Source: Methanobacterium paludis (lineage in GTDB: Archaea; Methanobacteriota; Methanobacteria; Methanobacteriales; Methanobacteriaceae). Taken from it: a stretch of 64,000 nt of DNA. The stretch covers positions 434,001 through 498,000 of the forward strand of contig NC_015574.1 of NCBI RefSeq assembly GCF_000214725.1. The letters run 5' to 3'. The notes beneath the pieces are model-generated. The model was not told the origin of the DNA and searched no databases. It saw only the letters and a program-made list of their open reading frames with translations. The translations under genes and the position numbers were made by a program. Shown here piece after piece: positions 55,358 through 64,000 of this stretch. Position 1 is the first letter of the stretch, and the number at the start of each line of letters is the position of its first letter.

Positions 55358-57265
55358 ATGGCAAATTTAAATTCGAATTCTACAACTTCATTAAAAGATA
55401 AGCTTAATTTTAGAAGTTATAAAACTTCTCAGGACATAGAAGTTCCTAAGAAGATCATAGATCAAATTATAGGCCAGGAAGAAGCTGTTGAAACTGTAAA
55501 AAAAGCAGCAAAACAGAGGAGAAATGTCCTGTTAATTGGAGAACCTGGTATTGGTAAATCCATGCTTGCCAAAGGAATGGCAGAGTTACTTCCACCAGAA
55601 GAGCTTCAGGACATACTGGTTTATCCAAATATTGAAGACAACCACAATCCCCTTATAGGTGCAATGCCTATTGGTGAAGGTAAAAAAGTGGTTATGAACC
55701 ACAAAATAAAGGCTAAGGGACAGGAAGAGAAAAAGAATATGTTCATGATGATCATAATAACCTTTATTCTGGTCATTGGATTCATTTTACAACAATTTTT
55801 AGCTGCAATAATAGCAGCTGGAATAGTATTCCTGGCCATTCAGCAGATGAAGCCAAGAACTTCAATAATGGTTCCAAAACTTCTTGTAAACAATGAAAAT
55901 AATAAAACAGCCCCATTCGTTGATGCTACAGGAGCTCATGCTGGAGCGTTACTGGGTGATGTTAGGCACGACCCATATCAGTCCGGAGGACTGGGAACAC
56001 CTGCTCATGAACGTGTTGAGGCTGGAATGATACACCGTGCAAATAAAGGGGTGCTTTACGTAGACGAAATTGGAACTATGCAAATGAAAACTCAGCAAGA
56101 ACTTCTTACTGCAATGCAGGAGAAGAAATACTCCATAACTGGACAGAGCGAGACAAGCAGCGGTGCAATGGTGCGTTCACAGGCAGTACCGTGTGACTTT
56201 GTATTGGTTGCATCTGGAAACCTTCAAGTGCTAGAGGGCATGCACATAGCACTCAGGTCAAGGATACGTGGATACGGTTACGAAGTCTTCATGAAGGATT
56301 CAATGCCTGACACACAGGATAACAGGGATAAACTGGTTCAGTTTGTTGCTCAAGAAGTTGAAAAAGACGGTAGAATACCTCACTTCAGTAAAAAAGCTAT
56401 AGCTGAGATTATAAAAGAAGCACAGCGAAGATCAGGTAAAAAAGATTCATTAACCTTAAAGTTAAGGGATTTAGGTGGTCTTGTAAGGGCTGCAGGTGAC
56501 ATAGCAAAAGGTGAGAATGCAGAATTTGTAACAATTAAACATGTTTTAAGCGCTAAAAAACTTGCTAGAACCCTTGAACAGCAGATAGCTGATCGTTACA
56601 TAGTTCAAAGGAAAGATTACAGTGTGTTCAAAACTGAAGGTACTGAGGTTGGTAGGGTAAATGGTCTAGCTATAATTGGTGATAGAAGTGGTATAGTGCT
56701 CCCAATAGCTGCCGAAGCTGCTCCATCCCAGAGTAAGGAAGAGGGTAAGATTATTGCCACAGGTAAACTTGGAGAAATAGCTCTGGAAGCTGTTCAAAAT
56801 GTTAGTGCGCTTATTAAGAAGAACACAGGAACCAACATATCCAACTATGATATACATATCCAGTTCCTCCAATCTTACGAGGGTGTTGAAGGTGACAGTG
56901 CAAGTGTTTCAGTTGCAACATCGGTCATCTCTGCACTTGAAAACATCCCTATAGACCAGTCATTGGCATTAACTGGATCACTCAGTGTTAGGGGAGATGT
57001 TCTCCCTGTTGGTGGTGTTACTGGAAAAATCGAAGCTGCAGCTGAGTCAGGTATCAAAACGGTTCTTATACCCAAATCCAACATGGATGATGTCATGATT
57101 GAAGAAAGGTATAAAAATAAGATTAAAATAATTCCTGTGGAAACCTTGAGTGACGTTCTAGAACATGCACTTGTTGGAAAGGAAAAAGAGAGCATTATCG
57201 TGAAGATGAGGAAGATCACAGAAATAGTTCCAAAGGGTATACTTCATAACCCAACAACTAATTAA
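55358..57265 (+). CDS. lonB: Archaeal membrane-bound Lon protease (LonB)
   Basis: ATP-dependent protease. Walker A GEPGIGKS is at 61-68; two membrane spans (about 128-144 and 146-162) are inserted in the ATPase domain, which is the mark of archaeal LonB. The Ser-Lys dyad is S514 (EGDSAS) and K557 (GGVTGK). A length of 635 residues is typical. Confidence 0.95.
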   Translation: MANLNSNSTTSLKDKLNFRSYKTSQDIEVPKKIIDQIIGQEEAVETVKKAAKQRRNVLLIGEPGIGKSMLAKGMAELLPPEELQDILVYPNIEDNHNPLIGAMPIGEGKKVVMNHKIKAKGQEEKKNMFMMIIITFILVIGFILQQFLAAIIAAGIVFLAIQQMKPRTSIMVPKLLVNNENNKTAPFVDATGAHAGALLGDVRHDPYQSGGLGTPAHERVEAGMIHRANKGVLYVDEIGTMQMKTQQELLTAMQEKKYSITGQSETSSGAMVRSQAVPCDFVLVASGNLQVLEGMHIALRSRIRGYGYEVFMKDSMPDTQDNRDKLVQFVAQEVEKDGRIPHFSKKAIAEIIKEAQRRSGKKDSLTLKLRDLGGLVRAAGDIAKGENAEFVTIKHVLSAKKLARTLEQQIADRYIVQRKDYSVFKTEGTEVGRVNGLAIIGDRSGIVLPIAAEAAPSQSKEEGKIIATGKLGEIALEAVQNVSALIKKNTGTNISNYDIHIQFLQSYEGVEGDSASVSVATSVISALENIPIDQSLALTGSLSVRGDVLPVGGVTGKIEAAAESGIKTVLIPKSNMDDVMIEERYKNKIKIIPVETLSDVLEHALVGKEKESIIVKMRKITEIVPKGILHNPTTN

Positions 57266-57702
57266 TTTTAAATGATTGAAAGGATATTTCCCTTTCCTTT
57301 TTTTGATTTTAAATAAATTGAAAATTTTAAATGATTTTATATAAATTGATTTTAATGGAGTTATGGAATATCACAACAATATAAAATTAGTTAAACTGAT
57401 TTTACAAATAGATATAAATAGATAAAAAAAGGAATATTAAGTTAGACGTAAATCTTTTCTAAAAATTACAAATTTAATAAATAATATTTTCAATAGGTTG
57501 GTTTGATAGTTCATCACTGAATTGATTTTAAGATTTTAATAATTTTAATGGATTTTAAGAAAAATTCATGGAATTATATTATAAATGCTCATACTATTAC
57601 CTATTAAATAATATTCAACAAATAAATATTCAATTATTCAAAGGATTCACGATAATGCTGATTATAATAGTATTAAAATAAAAAAATAAAGGACAATAAA
57701 AC
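57266..57702. other. AT-rich leader region of the helicase gene
   Basis: About 440 bases with very low GC. No ORF or RNA motif is recognised; a promoter for the helicase must lie here. Confidence 0.35.
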
Positions 57703-59295
57703 ATGAAAAAACTTAGATTTAAAGATTTAGATATATCCAGTGAAATAGAGAACGCTGTTGCAGATATGGGATTTGAAGAAGCCACACCAATTCAATCTTT
57801 AGCAATACCTCACGTACTGGATGGAAGAGATGTTATAGGCCAAGCACAGACAGGTACAGGAAAAACAGCCGCATTTGGAATTCCGATTCTAGAAATGGTT
57901 GATCCTGGCGACAGAAGTCTGCAAGCCGTGATACTCTGCCCAACAAGGGAACTTGCAATTCAGGTTGCAGAAGAAATCAGGAAGCTCTCAAAGTACATGA
58001 GTAAAATCAAAGTACTGCCAATTTACGGCGGCCAGCCGATAGAGAGACAGATAAAAGCCCTTAAAAAAGGTGTACAAGTTATAATAGGCACTCCAGGTCG
58101 TGTTATGGACCACATGAGGAGAGGAACCCTGAAAATGGATTCAGTGAAAATCATGGTTCTGGATGAAGCTGATGAAATGCTTGACATGGGATTCCGAGAT
58201 GATATTGAAATTGTTTTAAGGGATATGCCCTCTGAAAGGCAGACTCTTCTTTTCTCTGCAACAATGTCCCGGGACATACTTAATTTAACCCGTAAATACC
58301 AGAATAACCCTGAATTCCTTAAGGTAGTCCATCAGGAACTCACGGTACCCGAGATCCAGCAGATCTACTTTGAAGTTAAAGAGAAAATGAAACTTGAACT
58401 TCTATCACGTTTACTGGACATACACAACTTCAAATTATCACTTGTTTTCTGTAACACCAAAAGAAGAGTTGACAAACTTGTAACACATCTCCAGATAAGA
58501 GGATATGCTGCAGACGGACTCCATGGAGACATGACCCAAAGTCAGAGGGACAGAGTTATGGCCAAGTTTAGAAACGGTAAGATCGAAGTCCTGGTTGCAA
58601 CAGATGTGGCTGCAAGGGGAATCGATGTAGAAAATGTTGAAGCAGTTTTCAACTATGACGTGCCAAACGACGATGAATACTATGTTCACAGGATTGGAAG
58701 AACAGGTAGAGCAGGTAAAACAGGTATGGCATTCACTTTCGTATCTGGAAAAGAAATCTACCAGCTTAGAGATATACAGAAATACACCAAAACCAAGATA
58801 GAACAGCATCAGATACCATCCATCAAGGATGTTGAAGCGATCAAGACCAACAACTTCCTTGAAAATGTTAAACATGTTATAAACACAGAAGATCTGGAAA
58901 AACAGGTTCATCTTATTGAAAAGATGATGGAAGAAGATTACAGCTCCGTGGAAATGGCAGCAGCACTTCTTAAAATTGTCATGACCAGGGAAACCAGTGA
59001 TGTTAAAGTGGAATCCGCGTCTAACGACTTCGGTGACACAGGAGCAAGTCCAGGTATGGTAAGATTTTTCATCAATGTGGGCCGTAAACAGAAGATCAGA
59101 GCAAAAGATATAATAAAAGCTATAAATGACAAAACAGGTCTTACAAGCTCATCAATAGGTAAAGTGGATGTTTTTGACAAGTTCTCTTTTGTAGAAGTTC
59201 CTGAAGCCAGTGCAGGTGAAGTTCTTTCTTCAGTAAGTGGATCTAGAATAAAAGGTAAATCTGTGAATATGGAACCTGCAAATAAAAGGGAATAA
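57703..59295 (+). CDS. DEAD-box RNA helicase with DbpA-type RNA-binding domain
   Basis: All helicase motifs are present: Q motif (EEATPIQ), AQTGTGKTAA, PTRELA, DEAD, SAT and HRIGRTGRAG. The C-terminal part (about 450-525), with VRFFINVGRKQKIRAKDII and FSFVEVPEA, matches the DbpA/CsdA RNA-binding domain. In bacteria that domain targets 23S rRNA or cold-shock RNAs. The architecture looks bacterial, so acquisition by transfer is possible. 530 residues. Confidence 0.9.
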   Translation: MKKLRFKDLDISSEIENAVADMGFEEATPIQSLAIPHVLDGRDVIGQAQTGTGKTAAFGIPILEMVDPGDRSLQAVILCPTRELAIQVAEEIRKLSKYMSKIKVLPIYGGQPIERQIKALKKGVQVIIGTPGRVMDHMRRGTLKMDSVKIMVLDEADEMLDMGFRDDIEIVLRDMPSERQTLLFSATMSRDILNLTRKYQNNPEFLKVVHQELTVPEIQQIYFEVKEKMKLELLSRLLDIHNFKLSLVFCNTKRRVDKLVTHLQIRGYAADGLHGDMTQSQRDRVMAKFRNGKIEVLVATDVAARGIDVENVEAVFNYDVPNDDEYYVHRIGRTGRAGKTGMAFTFVSGKEIYQLRDIQKYTKTKIEQHQIPSIKDVEAIKTNNFLENVKHVINTEDLEKQVHLIEKMMEEDYSSVEMAAALLKIVMTRETSDVKVESASNDFGDTGASPGMVRFFINVGRKQKIRAKDIIKAINDKTGLTSSSIGKVDVFDKFSFVEVPEASAGEVLSSVSGSRIKGKSVNMEPANKRE

Positions 59296-59820
59296 ATAAG
59301 GGATTGAAGTCCCCATAAAACTCCTTTTTAGGTTGTTTTTTAAATTTCTGGATAGATCTTATTTTATTCTTATTTTTATCTTTGCAAATTCTCTTTTCTT
59401 TTAAAATTTCTATTTTTATATTTATTTGTTCGAGGCAATCCTATTCTAATTAAATTTTTTCAGATTGTAACTGAATATTTTTTAACTCTCAGTTTAGATT
59501 TAAACCGTTCGAAAATTTTGATTTAAAGACTTCAAAGAACTGAAAAAGTGAGATACACTTCTTTAATTTGAAATGAAGATATACCATGAAAATAGTACCC
59601 TAAAATTAAGGATAAAGAATTGGATTTGGAAGGAGTTAAAAGGATGCTTAACTGGCTGGTTTTAAATTAAATTTAAAAATAAAATAGAAAATAACTAATA
59701 GTGATTTGATACAATGGAATTCTGAAATAGAAGGATTCTAAAATTTTAATGATTATAAATTATTCTAAAGATATTAAAATATTTATAGTATGTTACGATT
59801 TTTTGGAAGGAGGAACATGA
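59296..59820. other. Gene-free AT-rich region
   Basis: About 520 bases between the helicase and the APCDD1-like gene. T-runs follow the helicase stop; no other feature is seen. GGAAGGAGG precedes the next gene. Confidence 0.35.
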
Positions 59821-60414
59821 ATGTTGAAGTCAAGTGATTTAAATGGCAAATGGCAAAGCCAAAAATCAGAACCAATTGAAAATCAAAATGGAACTGTTCT
59901 TTACATCAGAAGGGAAGCTTCCTTTTCAGATGATAACTGGGAAATAATGATCAGGACGTTCCTAGATGAGAACTGTAAACATTCTCTTTTTAACGTGCGT
60001 GCTACAGGTACATACAATTTAGATAATGAATCCAAGGATGTGCCCGGTGCAACATGTGTTGATTTCCACAACACTGCCAGATATGTAACAGCCAATAATG
60101 AACCCATTGTTGAAATGTTGAATCACGCAACCATTCTAAGCAGAGGATGGGAGCTGGAAGTGGAGCAAGATGTGAGTGAAAATGGATGCCTTCTGGTGCC
60201 TTCGGTTGCAGACTGTCCTGTGGAATATGACATTATTAAAAAGGATGAAAATGGACTTTATTTTGGAGATTACACTCCGGATCAAGAAGAAGAATTGCAG
60301 AAATTGGTAGGTAAAAATGTAAGTAACTCTGAGACTTCTCATGGAACATGTAGTCCAAATATTAGGCCAAAACAGTTGATAAAGCATCCTTTGGTGAAGA
60401 TTAATTCCAATTAA
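59821..60414 (+). CDS. Small protein resembling the APCDD1 extracellular domain
   Basis: No signal peptide or membrane span is seen. The pattern LNGKWQS, then a YIRREASF strand, TFLDENCKHSLFN and ATGTYNL, resembles the beta-barrel APCDDC domain (L-G-W-S ... D-C ... G-x-Y). Bacterial and archaeal single-domain relatives have no known function, and this match is by eye. Six cysteines are present. GGAGG lies about seven bases before the ATG at 59821. Confidence 0.45.
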   Translation: MLKSSDLNGKWQSQKSEPIENQNGTVLYIRREASFSDDNWEIMIRTFLDENCKHSLFNVRATGTYNLDNESKDVPGATCVDFHNTARYVTANNEPIVEMLNHATILSRGWELEVEQDVSENGCLLVPSVADCPVEYDIIKKDENGLYFGDYTPDQEEELQKLVGKNVSNSETSHGTCSPNIRPKQLIKHPLVKINSN

Positions 60415-60678
60415 GATTAAAAAATATGAAATAAAGATTAAAAAATGGGAGAACTAGACGTAAGCTAGACATAAAATAGGAAAGAATAGACAAAAAAAAG
60501 TTTTTTCCTGTTTTAATTTGTTTTGTGATGTTTTTTTAAAATGAAAAATTCTTCATCTTAATTTGATTTTGTTTAAAAATTAAAAAATCAAGGTGTATAA
60601 AAAGAGAATATTAAAAAAAATGGATGTTAAAAAAACAATTTCTGGATAAAAACTTATTTTCAATAAAACTGCTTTTGG

Positions 60679-61545
60679 TTATTTAAACTGTTTCAAACCT
60701 TCACAAACAACTGAAGCTACAGAAACTGTGCTAACATCAGATCTGAGGGTGTCGGTGGCAAATACATCTTCCACGCCGGCTGTGAATATCTTCAGAAGAG
60801 CATCCTCAACCAGTACAGGGTGTACACATCCAACAACAACATTTTCTGCACCAAGTTCCCTTAAAATCTTTGTAGCATTAACGATCGTCCCGCCTGTACT
60901 TATGATGTCATCGATTATGACAACTTCACGGCCTTTAACGTCTATGCCCTTTAGTTTGGTTTCAACCTTTGTTGGTGACAACCTGGTTTTCTCAAGATGG
61001 TCGCACTCGCAGCCAAGTATCTCTGCAATTTCCTCTGCAAACCCGAGAGCACCCTTATCTGGTCCAATTACGATTGGATCATTCATGTTTGTTTTGATAT
61101 GTTCTGCTATTGCGGGCATTGCAGATAATTCATGCACAGGAATGTTAAAAAAGTCTTTTATATTTTTTTCATGGAGATTTATGCAGAATAGTTCTGATGC
61201 ACCTGCTGCTTCAAGGAGCTCAGCAACTATGGCAGCTGAAACTGCTTCTCCCTTTTTGAACACGCGTTCTTGCCTTCCGTATCCAAAGTAGGGGATCACA
61301 ACCCTTATTTTTTTAACTCCTAAATTCTTAAGGTTTTTGAGGATTAAAAAAAGTTCCATGAGATTTTCGTCCTGAGGATAACCTGTCGATTGAACTACAA
61401 CTACTTCCTCTGGGATTTCACCTTTTATTCTTATATATCGTTCACCATCTGGGAATTTACGGGTTTCAATGGGACACAGAATATCTTCTAATTCCCTTGC
61501 AACCTTTGCAGCTAATTTTTGTGAAGAAGATCCACCTATTATCAA
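60679..61545 (-). CDS. prs: Ribose-phosphate pyrophosphokinase
   Basis: Makes PRPP from ribose 5-phosphate and ATP for nucleotide, His and cofactor synthesis. The PRPP loop VVIIDDIISTGGTI and the flexible catalytic loop are present. TTG at 61545 (MIIGGSSSQ, 288 residues) is preferred to the GTG at 61554, because GGTGG lies six bases before the TTG and overlaps the GTG. Confidence 0.95.
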   Translation of the reverse strand: MIIGGSSSQKLAAKVARELEDILCPIETRKFPDGERYIRIKGEIPEEVVVVQSTGYPQDENLMELFLILKNLKNLGVKKIRVVIPYFGYGRQERVFKKGEAVSAAIVAELLEAAGASELFCINLHEKNIKDFFNIPVHELSAMPAIAEHIKTNMNDPIVIGPDKGALGFAEEIAEILGCECDHLEKTRLSPTKVETKLKGIDVKGREVVIIDDIISTGGTIVNATKILRELGAENVVVGCVHPVLVEDALLKIFTAGVEDVFATDTLRSDVSTVSVASVVCEGLKQFK

Positions 61546-61840
61546 AAAAACCACCTATTATTGTTAATATAACCGTTGTAAACTTTAAATGTCATAAATT
61601 TAACTTATTCAAACAAGTATTTATCAATTTGTAGTTAATCTTAGTTACCCAACTAAAATTTGCATTTTGAATTTTACTATTCCTAAAATAATTATACTAT
61701 TTTAAATCAACATTCAATCAATTAATATTCAATTTAGTATATCCTATAAAAAGAATTTCATTATTCAATATTTGTTAACTTTATTAATAAGCTTCCTCTA
61801 ATAATAGGATTAATATTAATATGATAGAAGAGGTGGCCAG

Positions 61841-62251
61841 ATGCACGAACTTTCAATGGCCGACGCCATGGTTAAAACAGTTCTGGACGTTGCAGAGAAA
61901 AACAACGCTACAGAGATCATTGAAGTAACTATAGAAGTTGGAAAACTCACCATGCTCAACCCTGAGCAGCTTAAATTCCTTCTGGATGTTCTAGTGGAGA
62001 ACACATTACTTGAAGGATCAAAAATCAATATAGAAGAAGTTTCAGTAGAAATTAAATGTAATGCATGTGATTATGTGGGATCAGCAAATATGGAAGGCTC
62101 TGATCATTATCTGGCAATAATCAAGTGTCCTAAATGCAGTGGACGGGATGTAGAGATAACTGCGGGGCGAGAATGTAATGTTAAAAAAATTAGAATAGAG
62201 CAGGATGATGATTTAGAGAGTGATGATCCAGTAAATGATAATGGTAATTAA
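61841..62251 (+). CDS. hypA: Hydrogenase nickel-insertion protein HypA
   Basis: Begins MHELSMADAMV, with the Ni-binding His2 and Glu3, and carries a zinc finger with two CxxC pairs (CNAC, CPKC). It works with HypB to load Ni into [NiFe]-hydrogenases. GAGGTGG lies just before the ATG. The 136-residue length includes a Cys/Asp-rich tail. It is divergent from prs and 83 bases upstream of hypB. Confidence 0.96.
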   Translation: MHELSMADAMVKTVLDVAEKNNATEIIEVTIEVGKLTMLNPEQLKFLLDVLVENTLLEGSKINIEEVSVEIKCNACDYVGSANMEGSDHYLAIIKCPKCSGRDVEITAGRECNVKKIRIEQDDDLESDDPVNDNGN

Positions 62252-62334
62252 CCATCCATGCATATTGATTGAAATTATTGAACAATAATTGAAATGTATA
62301 ATTAAGTTATAAAGTTTTTTAAAAGAGTGATAAG

Positions 62335-62991
62335 ATGCACAAAATCGCAGACATTGAGATACAACATGATATCATGGTTGCAAACAAAAAACTTGCAAAA
62401 AGAAACCAGAAAATATTCGATAAAGCAAATACATTTTCAATAGATGTTTTAGGAGCTATAGGCTCTGGAAAAACATCACTCATAGAAATCTTGATCCAAA
62501 AAATGGATTATAAAATAGGTGTCATAGCCGGAGATGTAATAAGTAAGTTCGACGCAGGAAGAATTGAGAGGCATGGTGTGCCTGTTGTAGGACTTAATAC
62601 AGGTAAAGAATGTCATTTAGATGCCCATCTTGTGGAACACGTCCTTGGAGACCTGCCACTGGAGGATATAGATATTCTATTTATAGAAAACGTTGGAAAC
62701 CTGATCTGTCCAGTTGATTTCGACCTTGGATCCCATATAAGGATGGTCGTTATAAGCGTCACTGAAGGAGACGACACAGTTGAGAAACACCCCCTAATCT
62801 TTAAAGATGCAGACCTGGTCGTTATAAACAAGGTTGACATTGCAGACGCAGTTGGTGCTGATCAAGATAAAATGGTTGCAGACGTTAAAGAACTAAATCC
62901 TGATGTAGCTGTAATAAAAAGTAGTCTTAAAACAGGACAAGGTCTTGATGAGATTATAAACGCTATTGAAGGATTTATTAAGGAGAATTGA
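62335..62991 (+). CDS. hypB: Hydrogenase nickel-insertion GTPase HypB
   Basis: SIMIBI GTPase of 218 residues with P-loop GAIGSGKTS (43-51) and the interface metal motif GKECHLDAH, plus NKVD as the guanine-binding motif. The N-terminus has no His-rich nickel store, as is usual for archaeal HypB. The pairing with hypA fits its function in hydrogenase maturation. Confidence 0.96.
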   Translation: MHKIADIEIQHDIMVANKKLAKRNQKIFDKANTFSIDVLGAIGSGKTSLIEILIQKMDYKIGVIAGDVISKFDAGRIERHGVPVVGLNTGKECHLDAHLVEHVLGDLPLEDIDILFIENVGNLICPVDFDLGSHIRMVVISVTEGDDTVEKHPLIFKDADLVVINKVDIADAVGADQDKMVADVKELNPDVAVIKSSLKTGQGLDEIINAIEGFIKEN

Positions 62992-63405
<414 letters not shown>

Positions 63406-63466
63406 TGTAAACTACTTTAACTTGGTGATATTTAAACTTAATGCTATTTCTTTTAGGGGGAAAATA

Positions 63467-63958
63467 ATGAAGGATATCAAAATAAGAAATGTTCAGGGAG
63501 ATGATTTTCTCAAAATAGCTGAACTTGCAGAGAAATGCAGTCCAATGTTAACAGAGAGAAATTCTATTTATCATATGTTCACGAAATTTTTTAGAAATAC
63601 TTCCTTTATAGTTGAAGATCATGAGGGTGGGAAGATTCTAGGATTTCTTTTGGGGTTTATTTCCCAGACAGATCCTAATAATGCTTACATACAATTTTTG
63701 TGTGTGAAACCTGGCTTTAAAAAGGAGGGTATCGCAACACGTCTCCTTAAAAATTTCTTTGAAGTTTTGAGGAATAAAGGATGTAGAAAAGTTTATCTCA
63801 TCACAAAGCCACGAAATAAGGTTGAAGTTGAATTTTATAAAACTCTTGGATTTAAGGTGTATGGAAATAATAAAACAATTGTTATTGATGGATTGAAGGT
63901 TATTAAAGATTATAATGGTCCTGGAGAGCACAGAATAATCTTTTTTAGATTGATTTAA
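63467..63958 (+). CDS. GNAT-family N-acetyltransferase
   Basis: Single GNAT domain of 163 residues with FLCVKPGFKKEGIATRLL as the acetyl-CoA-binding core. The ATG at 63467 has GGGGA five bases upstream; the longer frame from 63422 lacks support. The substrate is unknown. It lies next to tRNA-Ala, with about 60 bases between. Confidence 0.85.
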   Translation: MKDIKIRNVQGDDFLKIAELAEKCSPMLTERNSIYHMFTKFFRNTSFIVEDHEGGKILGFLLGFISQTDPNNAYIQFLCVKPGFKKEGIATRLLKNFFEVLRNKGCRKVYLITKPRNKVEVEFYKTLGFKVYGNNKTIVIDGLKVIKDYNGPGEHRIIFFRLI

Positions 63959-64000
63959 TCATTTCCACAATTTAATTTATTTCATAAAATTTTTAAAGAG

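Overview
The window comes from a mesophilic, AT-rich hydrogenotrophic methanogen of the order Methanobacteriales, most likely Methanobacterium or a close relative. Evidence: coenzyme M synthesis (ComA), the TfuA partner of methyl-coenzyme M reductase thioamidation, a pseudomurein-type set of Mur ligases with an MraY-like transferase, the archaeal P-stalk ribosomal operon next to FtsZ, TFE, MBF1, the PAN proteasomal ATPase, LonB, tRNA genes without encoded CCA, and GGTG/GGAGG ribosome binding sites with TTTATATA-type promoters. No species is assigned.

Layout. 1-621: 3' end of a metallophosphoesterase. 0.9-6.7 kb (minus): ftsZ-secE-nusG-rpl11-rpl1-rpl10-rpl12 plus a pyruvate-kinase C-domain-like protein. 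7.0-10.1 kb (plus): comA, overlapping with an ABC-type ATPase and a HypB-like GTPase, then an Fe-S protein. 10.3-14.9 kb (plus): CofE-like protein, TFE, HD hydrolase, TfuA, LarE-like sulfur transferase. 15.0-24.5 kb (minus): a Usp/CBS group, serS, amidohydrolase, carA-carB. 24.9-29.1 kb: RimI, UPF0146, Ca-type P-ATPase, CobK. 29.1-32.1 kb: a gene-poor stretch hiding a C/D box sRNA, then a TMEM175-like channel and an unusual CDF-type protein. 32.6-37.0 kb: PAN, MBF1, DUF356 and two anchored exported proteins. 37.2-46.3 kb (minus): pseudomurein cluster (ATP-grasp, MraY-like, three Mur ligases) ending in a decayed copy of the last ligase. 46.8-49.4 kb: HycI-type protease, PRMT-like methyltransferase, NikR, CBS protein. 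49.6-49.75 kb: two tRNA-Gly genes. 50.5-64 kb: DASS transporter, TrkA, CbiP, LonB, DEAD-box helicase, an APCDD1-like protein, Prs, HypA, HypB, tRNA-Ala, GNAT.

Themes. Nickel and cofactor work is scattered through the window: NikR, HypA/HypB, HycI, LarE, CobK, CbiP, ComA and TfuA all serve hydrogenases, corrinoids or methyl-coenzyme M reductase. Cell envelope construction fills the middle: soluble precursor ligation, then lipid transfer by the MraY-like enzyme, with exported proteins beside it. The most notable non-coding items are a textbook C/D box sRNA at 29.32-29.38 kb with its own TATA box, a hairpin abutting the rpl1 ribosome binding site, a cluster of palindromes at the nikR promoter, and two kinds of perfect short tandem repeat inside the pseudomurein cluster.
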